Assembly (NCBI RefSeq): GCF_016065055.1
Contig: NZ_CP065856.1
Location: 3,285,836-3,349,835 of the forward strand
Length of the DNA stretch: 64,000 nucleotides
DNA from: Halosimplex litoreum
Lineage (GTDB): Archaea > Halobacteriota > Halobacteria > Halobacteriales > Haloarculaceae
Direction: 5' to 3'
Shown: positions 26,558 through 35,341 of the stretch, one piece after another
How the letters are laid out: each line of letters begins with the position of its first letter
Numbering within the stretch: the first letter of the stretch is position 1
The notes under the pieces: model-generated
The model's input: only the letters and a program-made list of their open reading frames with translations
Database searches by the model: none
What the model was told of the DNA's origin: nothing
Translations under genes and position numbers: made by a program

Positions 26558-26637
26558 CTCGTTTGATGCGCTGTGGTAATCTCTGTATCGGAAAGATAGT
26601 CAGAAGGTCTATACGAAACCTGTCGGAACACGAGGGC

Positions 26638-27318
26638 GTGTCACGGATCCCGCGCCCCGGTCCGACCGCGATTCGGGTCCTCGGCGTGGTGGTCGCCGTC
26701 GGGTCGCTGGCGCTGTTGCTGTCGTACCCCTACCACATGCGGTATCACTACAGCGTGCCGGCGATCGGCGACCACTACATCGTCCCCTTCCTCGGAGTGT
26801 TCCTGGCGTTCGCCTGGGCCGCGGCGGTCGCGTGGGGGGCCGCGACGGCGCTTCGGGGTCGGATCCGTTCGCTGACGCCGCCGCTGGCGTGGATCGCGGT
26901 CCCGCTCGCGCCGCTCCCCGCGGCCCTCGACACCTACCACCAGCCGACGACCGACGTGGCGCCGGCGCCGCCGCGGATCGCCGAGTGGACGCCGCCAGCG
27001 GGGCCCGTCGAAGTCGCCGTTCGCGTGTTCGAAGTCAACGGGTTCTGGCGGCTGGGCTGTGTGCTCTTCCTCGCGATGGGCGTCGCGCGGGCGCGGGGAC
27101 AGCGCCGCTGGCTGTACGGGACCGCCGCCGCGCTGGTCTGGTACGGCGGCGCTCACGGTATCGTCACGTCGGGACTGCTCCACGGAGCGCTCGTCCGGTC
27201 GTTCGTCGCCGCTGTCCCCGGTGTCGCCCTCTTCGTCCTCGGTGCGAAGCTGGCCGCTCCGGAGGGCGACGAACCCGACCCCGAGAACACCGACGGTGCT
27301 GTCGCCGCCTCGTCCTGA
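26638..27318 (+). CDS. Multi-pass membrane protein, unknown
   Basis: This 226-residue protein has about six hydrophobic segments, near residues 13-31, 44-68, 80-96, 135-150, 160-180 and 190-205. I see no conserved catalytic motif. GTG 26638 is chosen because CTATACG at about 26609 lies some 27 bases upstream and because codons before it (from 26563) encode a basic, non-haloarchaeal peptide. The C-terminal tail is acidic. It is convergent with the hemK2-rsmA operon. Function is not recognised. Confidence 0.68.
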   Translation: MSRIPRPGPTAIRVLGVVVAVGSLALLLSYPYHMRYHYSVPAIGDHYIVPFLGVFLAFAWAAAVAWGAATALRGRIRSLTPPLAWIAVPLAPLPAALDTYHQPTTDVAPAPPRIAEWTPPAGPVEVAVRVFEVNGFWRLGCVLFLAMGVARARGQRRWLYGTAAALVWYGGAHGIVTSGLLHGALVRSFVAAVPGVALFVLGAKLAAPEGDEPDPENTDGAVAASS

Positions 27319-27319
27319 C

Positions 27320-27949
27320 TCAGTCGTCGAGCGCGAACCGCATCACCAGCAGCGTCTCGAAGGGGTGTGACTCGCTCGCGACCTCCTCGCTCGCGAGTCC
27401 GTTCTCGGTCGCCCGCTCGCGCACCGCGTCGGGATCTGTGAGCGAACTCACCAGTAGATAGGCCGCCCCGTCCGGAGTGAGCACCCGCGATACGTCGTCT
27501 AAGAACGGATCGATGGCCGCGCGGCCGTTCTCGCCGCCCGACAGCGCTCGCTCCATCCAGTCGTCCCATTCTTGTTCGGCCTCGGTCGGGAGATACGGCG
27601 GATTGAACGTCACCACGTCGAACGCCCGGTCCCGGAATGCCCCCGTCAGATCGGCCCGGACGACCGGCATCCCGGCTTCGGCGGCCTGCCGACAGGCGTG
27701 GGGATTGAGATCCGCACCGACCGCGTCGGCGCCCGCCTCGCGCAGCCGCGCGGCCACGTAGCCCGAGCCGGTGCCCACGTCCAGCGCCCGGTCGCCCTCG
27801 CCGACGCGCTCGACGACGGCGTCGGCCAGCAGCTTCGAGTCCTCGGCGGGCTGGTACACCTGCTCCACGTCGCGCTGGGCGGCCAGTCCCGGCTTGCCGG
27901 CGGATTCGTCACTGTCCGCCTCGTCCGCTTCTGACCGGTCCTCGGTCAT
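27320..27949 (-). CDS. HemK2/Mtq2-type methyltransferase
   Basis: A 209-residue SAM-dependent methyltransferase. It has the SAM loop LDVGTGSGYVAARL near residue 56, an acidic strand end (GADLN), and the catalytic FNPPYLP of the NPPY class near residue 120. Archaeal members methylate the glutamine of the GGQ motif in release factor aRF1, like eukaryotic Mtq2. The first 25 residues are an acidic lead. It overlaps rsmA by four bases and is the last gene of the rpl21e operon, consistent with a translation role. Confidence 0.88.
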   Translation of the reverse strand: MTEDRSEADEADSDESAGKPGLAAQRDVEQVYQPAEDSKLLADAVVERVGEGDRALDVGTGSGYVAARLREAGADAVGADLNPHACRQAAEAGMPVVRADLTGAFRDRAFDVVTFNPPYLPTEAEQEWDDWMERALSGGENGRAAIDPFLDDVSRVLTPDGAAYLLVSSLTDPDAVRERATENGLASEEVASESHPFETLLVMRFALDD

Positions 27950-28848
27950 TGGGGCTCGCCGGGGTCGCCGACCTCGTACGCCAGCGTCGCCAGGTCCGCG
28001 AACTCCGCGGGCGTGACGTTGCCGGCGCGGGCGCTCATCAGGCCTTCGTCGGCGGCCTCGACCACCGCGTCGGGGTCGCCCAGCCCGGAGATGTGGGCGG
28101 TGTTCCGGACGGCGTTGCGCATGGTCTTCCGACGCTGGGTGAACACGGCCTTCAGGAAGGCCATGAAAAAGTCCTCGTCGTCGACCTCGTAGTCGGGATC
28201 GCTGGGCGTCGTCCGCACCACCGCGCTCTGGACCGCGGGCGGCGGCGAGAACGCTTCTTTGGGGACGGGTTCGACCACCTCGGCGTCGGCGTAGTGGCCC
28301 GCCGTCACCGACAGCCGGCCGTAGTCGTCGGTCCCCGGCTCGGCGGCCATCCGCTCGGCGAACTCCCGCTGGAACATGAGCACGAGCGGTCGCTTCTCCG
28401 GGAGCAGGCGGAAGGCCAGCTCGCTGGACGGGCCGTAGGGGAGATTCGAGATCGAGGCGGTGAACTCGGGTAACTCGACTTCGAGCGCGTCACCCTCGAC
28501 GACGGTGAGGGCCCCCGCTTCGATCTCGGGGGCAAACTCCTCGCGGAGGAACGCGGCCAGGCCGGGATCGCGCTCGATAGCCGTCACCCGCTCGCCCGCG
28601 GCGAGCAGGCGGTCGGTCAGCGCGCCGGTCCCGGCACCGATCTCCAGGACGTGCGAGAGGTCGACGTCGGCCTCCGTGGCGTACTCGGGTAGTCGGTCCA
28701 GCACCCGGTCGTCGACCAGGAAGTGCTGGTCGCGGTTCGGGTCACCGCGGACGCCCGCCCGCCGGAGCAGCGCGTCGGGGTCGCGCGTTCCCGTTTCGGG
28801 TTCACTGTCGCTGTCGGCGTCTCCCTCTCGCGTGTGCTCGCCGTTCAT
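27946..28848 (-). CDS. rsmA: 16S rRNA dimethyladenosine transferase
   Basis: This 300-residue KsgA/Dim1 enzyme dimethylates two adjacent adenines in the 3' hairpin of 16S rRNA. The motifs are QHFLVDDRVLDRL (N-terminal), LEIGAGTGALT (SAM), and the catalytic ISNLPYGPSSELAF. The C-terminal RKTMRNAVRN is also typical. It carries an acidic N-terminal addition of about 25 residues. It overlaps both neighbours by four bases within the rpl21e-rpo4-DUF655-rsmA-hemK2 operon. Confidence 0.94.
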   Translation of the reverse strand: MNGEHTREGDADSDSEPETGTRDPDALLRRAGVRGDPNRDQHFLVDDRVLDRLPEYATEADVDLSHVLEIGAGTGALTDRLLAAGERVTAIERDPGLAAFLREEFAPEIEAGALTVVEGDALEVELPEFTASISNLPYGPSSELAFRLLPEKRPLVLMFQREFAERMAAEPGTDDYGRLSVTAGHYADAEVVEPVPKEAFSPPPAVQSAVVRTTPSDPDYEVDDEDFFMAFLKAVFTQRRKTMRNAVRNTAHISGLGDPDAVVEAADEGLMSARAGNVTPAEFADLATLAYEVGDPGEPQ

Positions 28849-29429
28849 TCCTCGTCCCGGCGGGCGAAGGTGCGATACTTGAGGTCGTCCTCGCGGATCT
28901 CCTCCAGGATACGCTCGACGACGACCTCGCGGGGGTTGTGCAGCCCCTCGACGCGCTCGCCCAGATCGTCGAAGCTCTCGAAGGGACCGCGCTTGCGCTC
29001 GTCGAGGATCGAGTTCCGGAGCTTCTTGCCGATTCCGGGCAGGAGGTTCAGCTGGTGGAGTCGCAGGGTGATCGGCTGGGCGTCGTTGTAGAAGTCGACG
29101 AACCGCCGCTCCTCCTCGTCGACGAGGTCCTCGACGGCGTAGTCTAGTTCCGACTGGGCGCCCCCGGTCAGGTCCTCGTACTCGACCTCGCCGGTGCGTT
29201 CGATGGCGTCGGCCGCCCGATCGACGACCAGGTCGTCGCCGATCGACACGCCGGCGTCGGGCCCGAGGACCACCTCGAACAGGCGGAAGTCCTCGCGCCC
29301 GAGCGCGTATGCGAGCGGTTGTTTCTGATACTGCGGCCGGTCGTCCTCGGTCCGACCGTGGGCGAGAAAGTCGAGGACGATCGCCGTCGGCCCCCCAGGA
29401 TCGCCGTCGCTGCGCTCGGTGTCGCTCAT
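28845..29429 (-). CDS. DUF655 family protein with helix-hairpin-helix
   Basis: A 194-residue archaeal conserved protein. Residues 40-120 form the DUF655 core (YQKQPLAYALGREDFRLFEV). Residues 125-165 carry a helix-hairpin-helix typical of nucleic-acid binding (LNLLPGIGKKLRNSIL, then GPFESFDDL). Its fixed position between rpo4 and rsmA in archaea points to a role in transcription or ribosome biogenesis, but no activity is established. It overlaps rsmA by four bases and follows rpo4 by 66 bases. Confidence 0.9.
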   Translation of the reverse strand: MSDTERSDGDPGGPTAIVLDFLAHGRTEDDRPQYQKQPLAYALGREDFRLFEVVLGPDAGVSIGDDLVVDRAADAIERTGEVEYEDLTGGAQSELDYAVEDLVDEEERRFVDFYNDAQPITLRLHQLNLLPGIGKKLRNSILDERKRGPFESFDDLGERVEGLHNPREVVVERILEEIREDDLKYRTFARRDEE

Positions 29430-29495
29430 GACAGACGAGTAGGGCGAGACGGAACTTAAACCCCCGCTGTCGGGCGCTTGGGAAAGGGAGACCGG

Positions 29496-29852
29496 TCAGG
29501 CGTACTTGGCGACGACTTCGAGGATGGCGTCGAGTTCGTCGCCCGAGAGGGTAAAGCGCTCCTGTGCGTAGATCGACCGTAGCTCGTCCCGATCTCGGGG
29601 GCGGAGGTTCGCGATCTTGTAGGCGGTCGGTTCGTCGACCTTCTCCAGTTCCTGCAGCTCGGCGACGAACTCGCGGGACTCCTCGGGGTCGAGGACGGCG
29701 AAGCGGTTGACGTGCTCGATGGCTCGCGCGAGCTCGTAGCGCATCTCCCGGTCCTCGTCGGCGGCCCGCTCGCGCTCGAGCTCCTCGAGGACCGCCTTGG
29801 TCTCGGCGACCGTCAGGTACTCTTCGCCGACCTTCTCTTTGAAGATCGTCAT
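29496..29852 (-). CDS. rpo4: RNA polymerase subunit Rpo4 (RpoF)
   Basis: The 118-residue homologue of eukaryotic Rpb4 forms the RNA polymerase stalk with Rpo7. The family pattern is clear: an N-terminal [15 protein letters not shown], a central [19 protein letters not shown], and a C-terminal [13 protein letters not shown]. The length is normal. It overlaps rpl21e by four bases (ATGA), the conserved archaeal coupling of a ribosomal protein with this polymerase subunit. Confidence 0.94.
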   Translation of the reverse strand: MTIFKEKVGEEYLTVAETKAVLEELERERAADEDREMRYELARAIEHVNRFAVLDPEESREFVAELQELEKVDEPTAYKIANLRPRDRDELRSIYAQERFTLSGDELDAILEVVAKYA

Positions 29853-30139
29853 GCCTGGCTGCGGAGGTGGGCGGGCTTGACGATCAGCGTCTTCTCGACA
29901 CTGCCGTCGGTAACGGCTATCTTGTAGGCAGAGCCCTGTTCACCGACGATCTCGCCGGTCCGACCGTCGAAGCGCGGGTGGTAGCGCCCGTCCGGGACGC
30001 TCGGGTCGATCTTCAGGTGGACTTTCTCACCGGTCTCGTACTCGGTGACCGCGCGCTGGGGCGGGGACGTACCGCTGTCTCGAGGGTCGTTGCGGAGCTT
30101 CTTGCGCGTCTTCTTCTGGGGTCCGTTGGAGTTAGGCAT
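29849..30139 (-). CDS. rpl21e: Ribosomal protein L21e
   Basis: A 96-residue large-subunit protein with the family's SH3-like core: [26 protein letters not shown], then [18 protein letters not shown]. The basic N-terminus ([15 protein letters not shown]) contacts rRNA and stands out against the acidic proteome. It is the first gene of the five-gene operon, with a clear TATA box upstream. Confidence 0.95.
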   Translation of the reverse strand: MPNSNGPQKKTRKKLRNDPRDSGTSPPQRAVTEYETGEKVHLKIDPSVPDGRYHPRFDGRTGEIVGEQGSAYKIAVTDGSVEKTLIVKPAHLRSQA

Positions 30140-30165
30140 TCGTGCGGTTCCGTTCTCCGGTCACG

Positions 30166-30173
30166 CTTATAAA
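30166..30173 (-). promoter_or_regulatory. TATA box of the rpl21e operon
   Basis: TTTATAAG on the minus strand lies about 30 bases before ATG 30139, a textbook spacing for a leaderless haloarchaeal transcript. Confidence 0.7.
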
Positions 30174-30300
30174 TCGCACGTTACGCGGTCGTGTCCGGGG
30201 TGCGAGTGGCCGCCACGACCGGACGATCGCCGTCGGCGAGGGCGGGTCTCGCCGGTGGCGCGGCTCGGCGGCCGGACTGCGACGAAAAGCGAGCGAGTCG

Positions 30301-30567
30301 TTACAGGCGACCGACGTCGCCGACTTCGACGCTTTCGACGCCCTCGACGCCGGAGAAGGCCTCTTCGACGGCCTCGGTGCCGCCGGCCTCGTCCGGGACG
30401 ACGACGGTCGGGAGCAGGGCGACGAGGCCGAAGGCCACGTCGTCGCGCTCGAAGCCGTTGATCTTCGCGCCCTCGGGCAGCGACGCTTCGAGGCGCTCCT
30501 GGAGCGCGTCGAGGTCGATCTCGGGGTTCTGCGGCATGACCTTGATCTGGGCAGCGACTTTCCCCAT
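30301..30567 (-). CDS. ef1b: Elongation factor 1-beta (aEF1B)
   Basis: This 88-residue guanine-nucleotide exchange factor reloads aEF1A with GTP. It shows the ferredoxin-like family pattern [19 protein letters not shown], then [24 protein letters not shown]. The length matches archaeal aEF1B. The frame is open upstream, but ATG 30567 is the family start and lies two bases after the stop of the zinc-finger gene. The two genes share one promoter. Confidence 0.94.
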   Translation of the reverse strand: MGKVAAQIKVMPQNPEIDLDALQERLEASLPEGAKINGFERDDVAFGLVALLPTVVVPDEAGGTEAVEEAFSGVEGVESVEVGDVGRL

Positions 30568-30569
30568 CG

Positions 30570-30749
30570 TTACGGCCCCATGAACCCGCAGTCCGGGCAC
30601 TCGTAGAGGTTGCTCTGCTTGCGGCACTTCGCGCAGCGGTAGATCTGCTGGCCGCAGTCGGGACACTTGAACGCGGCGGCGTTCGTGCCGGCGATGTTGA
30701 TGCCGCACGAAACGCACTTTTGCTGGCGTTTCTGTTGGCTCTCGCTCAT
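30570..30749 (-). CDS. 59-residue double zinc-finger protein (HVO_2753 family)
   Basis: A small protein with two four-cysteine zinc sites drawn from [22 protein letters not shown] and CPDCGFMG. Length and pattern agree with the Haloferax volcanii 59-residue zinc-finger protein HVO_2753, for which a role in swarming and biofilm formation has been reported. It is annotated in many archaea as a zinc-ribbon RNA-binding protein. It leads a two-gene transcript with aEF1B, which hints at a link with translation. Confidence 0.9.
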   Translation of the reverse strand: MSESQQKRQQKCVSCGINIAGTNAAAFKCPDCGQQIYRCAKCRKQSNLYECPDCGFMGP

Positions 30750-30770
30750 ACCACTCCGTATCCTCTCACG

Positions 30771-30778
30771 GTTTTTAA
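30771..30778 (-). promoter_or_regulatory. TATA box of the zinc-finger/aEF1B transcript
   Basis: TTAAAAAC on the minus strand is about 25 bases before ATG 30749, giving a leaderless start and supporting the 59-residue gene. Confidence 0.62.
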
Positions 30779-30835
30779 CCGTTGTCAAAGGCGCCGGCCG
30801 GCACTCGACGGTCGCAGTGGTCGCGCTGCGTCGCG

Positions 30836-31465
30836 CTACCCGAAGTTCTCGACTTTCGCGTCCTCGGGGTCCCCGCCCGCGGCTTCCACGGCAGCCGTCG
30901 CGTCGTCGAGGAAGTCGGCGAAGCCGTAGACGAACACCTGCGTGTCGTCGGTCAGCTCCGGTTCGACCGACGACGCGAGTGGCGACGACGGTGCGACGAC
31001 GGCCACGGAGGCCCCGCGCTCGTTCAGCTCCGTCAGCCGGTCGTCGTGGATCGGCGCGGCGTCGCGGTAGACGATGGCGGCCTCGCCGCCCTCGTCGAGC
31101 GCTCGCTCGGCGATCCCGATCGCCGGACCGACGCCGGGCCCGCCCGCGAGCACGAGGACCCGATCCTCGCCCTCGTAGTAGGCGTCGCCGTACGGGCCCG
31201 AGACGGTGACGGTGTCGCCGGCGGCCAGGTCGGCGAGTTCCGGGCCGACCTCGCCCTCGGGGTCGATGCCGACGGTGATCTCGAACGTCCCCGCTACGTC
31301 CGGCGAGGAGATCGTGTAGAAGCGCGCCTCCTCGACGCCGTCGAGGGCGACCTTCACGAACTGCCCGGGCTGGGCGTCGAACCCCTCTGGCGTCTCGAAA
31401 TCGATGGCGATAGCGTCCTCGCCGACCGACTCGACCGCGACGACGGCGACTTCGGTGTCGTCCAT
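30836..31465 (-). CDS. FAD-binding ferredoxin-reductase-type oxidoreductase
   Basis: This 209-residue protein has the ferredoxin-NADP reductase fold. The FAD motif is RFYTISSP near residue 62. The NAD(P) loop [18 protein letters not shown] is near residue 110. The C-terminal [12 protein letters not shown] corresponds to the family's closing nucleotide motif. It has no iron-sulphur domain, so it must pair with a separate carrier such as a ferredoxin. The frame opens upstream, but ATG 31465 gives the family start. It diverges from korA. Confidence 0.85.
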   Translation of the reverse strand: MDDTEVAVVAVESVGEDAIAIDFETPEGFDAQPGQFVKVALDGVEEARFYTISSPDVAGTFEITVGIDPEGEVGPELADLAAGDTVTVSGPYGDAYYEGEDRVLVLAGGPGVGPAIGIAERALDEGGEAAIVYRDAAPIHDDRLTELNERGASVAVVAPSSPLASSVEPELTDDTQVFVYGFADFLDDATAAVEAAGGDPEDAKVENFG

Positions 31466-31692
31466 GCTCCCGTGTCGCGGCCGGCGGCGCATGGTCCTTT
31501 CGTTCCCGGGTGCGAGCGCCGTCGGTCGAGCCGTCTGGAGCGGGCGTCCGTTCACCATCGCAGGACGCGATCTCCGGACGTTCGAAACCGGCGATTTTCG
31601 TCCGTGCGTCCACTTTTCCGTCCGTCTCAGGGGGATTAGTTCCGGCCCATTACAGAAGTCTTTTTGCGGGGCGGGAGATATTCCAATGCAGT

Positions 31693-33471
31693 ATGCCCGA
31701 GGACCTGAACTGGGCCATCGGCGGTGAAGCCGGTGATGGGATCGACTCTACCGGGAAGATCTTCGCACAGGCACTCTCGCGTGCCGGCCGTCACGTCTTC
31801 ACCTCGAAGGACTTCGCGTCACGGATCCGGGGCGGATACACCGCCTACAAGGTCCGGACGTCCGTCGACCGCGTCGAGAGCGTCGTCGACAGACTCGACA
31901 TCCTGATCGCGCTCACCGAGCGTACGATCGACGAGAACATGGACGAACTGCACGAGGGCAGCGTTATCATCTACGACGGTGAACGCTCCACGATGCAGGA
32001 CGTCGAAGTTCCCGACGGGATGATCGGCCTGTCCGTGCCGCTGCAGCGACTCGCCGAGGACGCCGGCGGCGCCATCATGGCGAACGTCGTCGCCCTGGGC
32101 GCGGCCTGCGAAGTGGCGCAGTTCCCCATCGAGAACCTGGACGAATCACTGAACAAGCGTTTCGGCGACAAGGGCGAGGCCATCGTCGAGAACAACAAGG
32201 AGGCCGCCCGCCTGGGCCAGCAGCACGTCCAGGAGGAGTACGACCACGACTTCGACTACGACATCGAGACCACCGACGAGGACTACGTCCTGCTGAACGG
32301 CGACGAGGCCATCGGCATGGGCGCCATCGCCGCCGGTTGTCGCTTCTACTCTGGCTACCCGATCACGCCCGCGACCGACGTCATGGAGTACATGACCGGC
32401 CGCGTCGAGCAGTACGGCGGCAAGGTCGTTCAGGCCGAGGACGAGCTCTCCGCCATCAACATGGCCCTGGGCGCCGCTCGCGCAGGTGCACGCGCCATGA
32501 CGGCCACCTCGGGCCCCGGTATCGACCTGATGACAGAGACGTTCGGGCTCGTCGCGACCACGGAGACGCCGCTGGTCATCTGTGACGTGATGCGCTCCGG
32601 TCCCTCGACCGGGATGCCGACCAAGCAGGAGCAGGGCGACCTCAACATGACGCTGTACGGCGGCCACGGCGAGATCCCGCGGTTCGTCGTCGCGCCCACG
32701 TCGGTCTCGGAGTGTTTCTGGAAGACCGTCGAGGCGTTCAACTACGCCGAGAAGTATCAGACACCCGTCTATCTGGTCTCGGACCTCGCGCTCGCGGTCA
32801 CCGAGCAGACGTTCCCGCCGGAAGTGTTCGACATGGACGAGGTCGAGATCGACCGCGGCAAGGTCGTCGACGAGGACGAGGTCGACTCCTGGCTCGACGA
32901 GCGCGGCCGCTTCCAGGCGCACTTCCCGTCCGCCGACGGCGTCAGCCCGCGGGCGTTCCCGGGCACGACCGACGGCGCGCACATGACTACCGGCCTCGAA
33001 CACGACGAGCTCGGGCGCCGGACCGAGGAGGAGGCGGTCCGCCTCGAACAGGTCGAGAAGCGCCAGCGGAAGGTCGAGACCGCCAAGGAACAGGAGGAGT
33101 GGGACTACCGCGAGTTCGGCGACAGCGAGGCCGACACGCTCGTCATCTCGTGGGGCTCCAACGAGGGCGCCATGCGCGAGGCCCTCGGATTCCTCGAGGA
33201 GCGCGGCCACGACGTGCGCTTCATCTCGGTGCCCTACATCTTCCCGCGGCCCGATCTCTCCGCGGAGATCGAGGCGGCCGACGACGTGATCGTCGTCGAG
33301 TGTAACGCCACCGGGCAGTTCGCCGACGTCATCGAGCACGACGTGCTCGAGCGCGTCCAGCGGGTCAACAAGTACAACGGCGTGCGATTCAAGGCCGACG
33401 AACTCGCAACGGAGATCGAGAACACACTCACGGGCGCCGACGCCGGCGCCACGGAGGTGGAGGCAGAATGA
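31693..33471 (+). CDS. korA: 2-oxoacid:ferredoxin oxidoreductase alpha subunit (KorA type)
   Basis: A 592-residue alpha subunit in which the gamma domain is fused at the N-terminus (GGEAGDGIDSTGKIFAQAL, ASRIRGG) to the pyrimidine-binding domain (FYSGYPITPATDVMEYM, about residue 215). It ends in a domain II-like region. With KorB it decarboxylates a 2-oxoacid to acyl-CoA and reduces ferredoxin. The 592/287-residue sizes fit the haloarchaeal 2-oxoglutarate enzyme better than the larger pyruvate enzyme; the choice is from memory. A TATA-like GTCTTTTTGC lies about 30 bases before ATG 31693. It overlaps korB by four bases. Confidence 0.87.
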   Translation: MPEDLNWAIGGEAGDGIDSTGKIFAQALSRAGRHVFTSKDFASRIRGGYTAYKVRTSVDRVESVVDRLDILIALTERTIDENMDELHEGSVIIYDGERSTMQDVEVPDGMIGLSVPLQRLAEDAGGAIMANVVALGAACEVAQFPIENLDESLNKRFGDKGEAIVENNKEAARLGQQHVQEEYDHDFDYDIETTDEDYVLLNGDEAIGMGAIAAGCRFYSGYPITPATDVMEYMTGRVEQYGGKVVQAEDELSAINMALGAARAGARAMTATSGPGIDLMTETFGLVATTETPLVICDVMRSGPSTGMPTKQEQGDLNMTLYGGHGEIPRFVVAPTSVSECFWKTVEAFNYAEKYQTPVYLVSDLALAVTEQTFPPEVFDMDEVEIDRGKVVDEDEVDSWLDERGRFQAHFPSADGVSPRAFPGTTDGAHMTTGLEHDELGRRTEEEAVRLEQVEKRQRKVETAKEQEEWDYREFGDSEADTLVISWGSNEGAMREALGFLEERGHDVRFISVPYIFPRPDLSAEIEAADDVIVVECNATGQFADVIEHDVLERVQRVNKYNGVRFKADELATEIENTLTGADAGATEVEAE

Positions 33472-34331
33472 GCTCCGACGTTCGATTCACAGACTTCAAA
33501 TCCGACAAGCAACCGACCTGGTGTCCCGGCTGCGGCGACTTCGGGACGATGAACGGCATGATGAAGGCCCTCGCCGAGACGGGCAACGACCCCGACAACA
33601 CGTTCGTGGTCGCCGGCATCGGGTGTTCCGGCAAGATCGGCACCTACATGCACAGCTACGCGCTCCACGGTGTCCACGGCCGCGCCCTGCCCGTCGGCAT
33701 CGGCGTCAAGCTCGCCAACCCGAACCTCGAAGTGATGGTCGCGGGCGGCGACGGCGACGGCTACTCCATCGGCGCGGGCCACTTCGTCCACGCCGTCCGC
33801 CGCAACGTCGACATGTCCTACGTCGTCATGGACAACCGCATCTACGGCCTCACCAAGGGCCAGGCGTCGCCGACCAGCCGCCAGGACTTCGAGACCTCGA
33901 CGACCCCCGAGGGCCCGCAGATGCCCCCGGTCAACCCGCTCGCGCTCGCGCTCGCGTCCGGAGCGACGTTCATCGCACAGTCGTTCTCCTCGGACGCCCA
34001 GCGCCACGCCGAGATCATCCAGAAAGCCGTCGAACACGACGGCTTCGGGTTCGTCAACACCTACTCGCCCTGCGTGACGTTCAACGACGTCGACACCTAC
34101 GACTACTTCCGCGACTCCATCGTCGACCTCGACGAGGAGGACCACGACCCCCACGACCGCGAGGCGGCCAAGCAGAAGATCCTCGAGGGCGACAAGGAGT
34201 ACATGGGCGTCATCTACCAGGACGACGACTCCGTCCCGTGGGAGAAACGCGAGGGCATCGACCAGGACATGTCCGACATCCCCGACGGCGCCCCCGAAGA
34301 CGCGATGGACCTCGTTCGCGAGTTTTACTAA
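33468..34331 (+). CDS. korB: 2-oxoacid:ferredoxin oxidoreductase beta subunit (KorB type)
   Basis: This 287-residue beta subunit binds thiamine diphosphate. Visible features are the CPGCGDFG cysteine pair near residue 20, GIGCSGKIGTYM, and the TPP motif GGDGDGYSIGAGHFVHAVRRN near residue 92 ending in MDNRIYGLTKGQ. Cysteines C19, C22, C51 and the later SPC probably hold the 4Fe-4S cluster. It overlaps korA as ATGA. It is followed by a strong compound inverted repeat, likely the operon's end. Confidence 0.89.
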   Translation: MSSDVRFTDFKSDKQPTWCPGCGDFGTMNGMMKALAETGNDPDNTFVVAGIGCSGKIGTYMHSYALHGVHGRALPVGIGVKLANPNLEVMVAGGDGDGYSIGAGHFVHAVRRNVDMSYVVMDNRIYGLTKGQASPTSRQDFETSTTPEGPQMPPVNPLALALASGATFIAQSFSSDAQRHAEIIQKAVEHDGFGFVNTYSPCVTFNDVDTYDYFRDSIVDLDEEDHDPHDREAAKQKILEGDKEYMGVIYQDDDSVPWEKREGIDQDMSDIPDGAPEDAMDLVREFY

Positions 34332-34336
34332 ACCAT

Positions 34337-34399
34337 CTTTTTCACGGAGGGGTGGGCAAACCGCGCCCACCCCTCAACCAAAAACATGGGTGAAAAAGC
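34337..34399 (+). terminator. Compound inverted repeat after korB
   Basis: An inner perfect 11-bp stem, GAGGGGTGGGC (34347-34357) with GCCCACCCCTC (34365-34375), has a 7-base loop. It is enclosed by a second perfect 9-bp pair, CTTTTTCAC (34337-34345) and GTGAAAAAG (34391-34399). The T-run and A-run mean either strand would end in a U-tract. It starts six bases after the korB stop. A terminator or RNA-stability element is the likely role. Confidence 0.55.
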
Positions 34400-34605
34400 C
34401 GCCTCCGCGTGGCTTTGCCCCGCTCCGGCGGTCGAACCGCGCGCCGAGGCGCGCGGATACTGACCGCGACGCCATCCGCACTGCAACTGCACCGCACAGC
34501 ATCGCCACAGCACCCGCACAGCACTACCACCGCACCCGCACCGCATCCGCAACCGGATCCTTTCAACCCGAAATCACTTGGCCGACCGCCGTCTCAGTGC
34601 TCGAC

Positions 34606-35310
34606 GTGCAGCGGCTCGGCACCGCACTCGTCGCCCTCCTCGCCCTGGTCGCGCTCGCGGGAGCCGCGGGCACGTTCGGCGCAGTCGAGGGCCCCGCACT
34701 GTCCGGTGGCGGGACGCCGACGGGACCGGCGACGCCCACCGAGGTGCCGCCGCCGACCGGCGCACCGGGTGGCGCGGCCGATTCCGAGGTCCGGCGGGCC
34801 GACACTCCGACGACGGCCGCGGCGGACGACTCCGGCGGCGTCTCGCCGTTCGTCGTCCCCGCCGTCGGCGGCTCGCTGCTGGCGGTCGGCCTGCTCGTCG
34901 TCTTCCTGACCGGGCACGACGACCGGGCGCCCGCTGCTCCCGAAGAGGGATCCGAGGGCGAGGGCCCGACACCGGCCGTCTCGCCGTCGTACGACTCGCA
35001 CGACGAGAACGCGGTCACGCGGGCGTGGCGCCGACTCCACGACCGGTCGGACGCCGAGGAGACGGCGACGCCCGGTGACGTGGCGGCGCGGGCACTCGAC
35101 CGCGGCCTGCCGGGAGACGCGGTCGCGACGATCACCGACCGGTTCCGCGTGGTCAGATACGGCGGGGAGTCGGCCGAGGGCGACCGCGGAGAACCCGCCG
35201 TCGAGGCCGCCGCAACGATCGATTCGGGGGACGAGACGGACGGTCCGCCCGCCGAGTCCGACGCGGCCGACGCCGAACCGGCCGACTGCGACTCGACCGA
35301 CGGTCGGTAA
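34606..35310 (+). CDS. DUF4129 protein, first of two paralogues
   Basis: A 234-residue membrane-anchored protein. It has an N-terminal signal-anchor (TALVALLALVALAGAAG), a Thr/Pro/Gly-rich linker, a second membrane helix (FVVPAVGGSLLAVGLLVVFLT, about residue 80) and a cytoplasmic DUF4129 domain with NAVTRAWRRLHDRSDAEETATPGD...ALDRGLPGDAV. The last 50 residues are acidic. GTG 34606 is chosen by alignment with the paralogue at 35342; GTG 34597 is possible. DUF4129 proteins usually sit with transglutaminase, DUF58 and MoxR genes, as here with DUF58 downstream. The exact role is unknown. Confidence 0.78.
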   Translation: MQRLGTALVALLALVALAGAAGTFGAVEGPALSGGGTPTGPATPTEVPPPTGAPGGAADSEVRRADTPTTAAADDSGGVSPFVVPAVGGSLLAVGLLVVFLTGHDDRAPAAPEEGSEGEGPTPAVSPSYDSHDENAVTRAWRRLHDRSDAEETATPGDVAARALDRGLPGDAVATITDRFRVVRYGGESAEGDRGEPAVEAAATIDSGDETDGPPAESDAADAEPADCDSTDGR

Positions 35311-35341
35311 AAACTTGTAGTTGGGACGAACACTCTCGCCT

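Noticed and set aside
30750-31613. Upstream extension of the 59-residue zinc-finger gene (347-codon frame)
   Set aside because: The extension is the shadow of the flavin oxidoreductase gene; the TATA at 30771 and family length fix the start at 30749.
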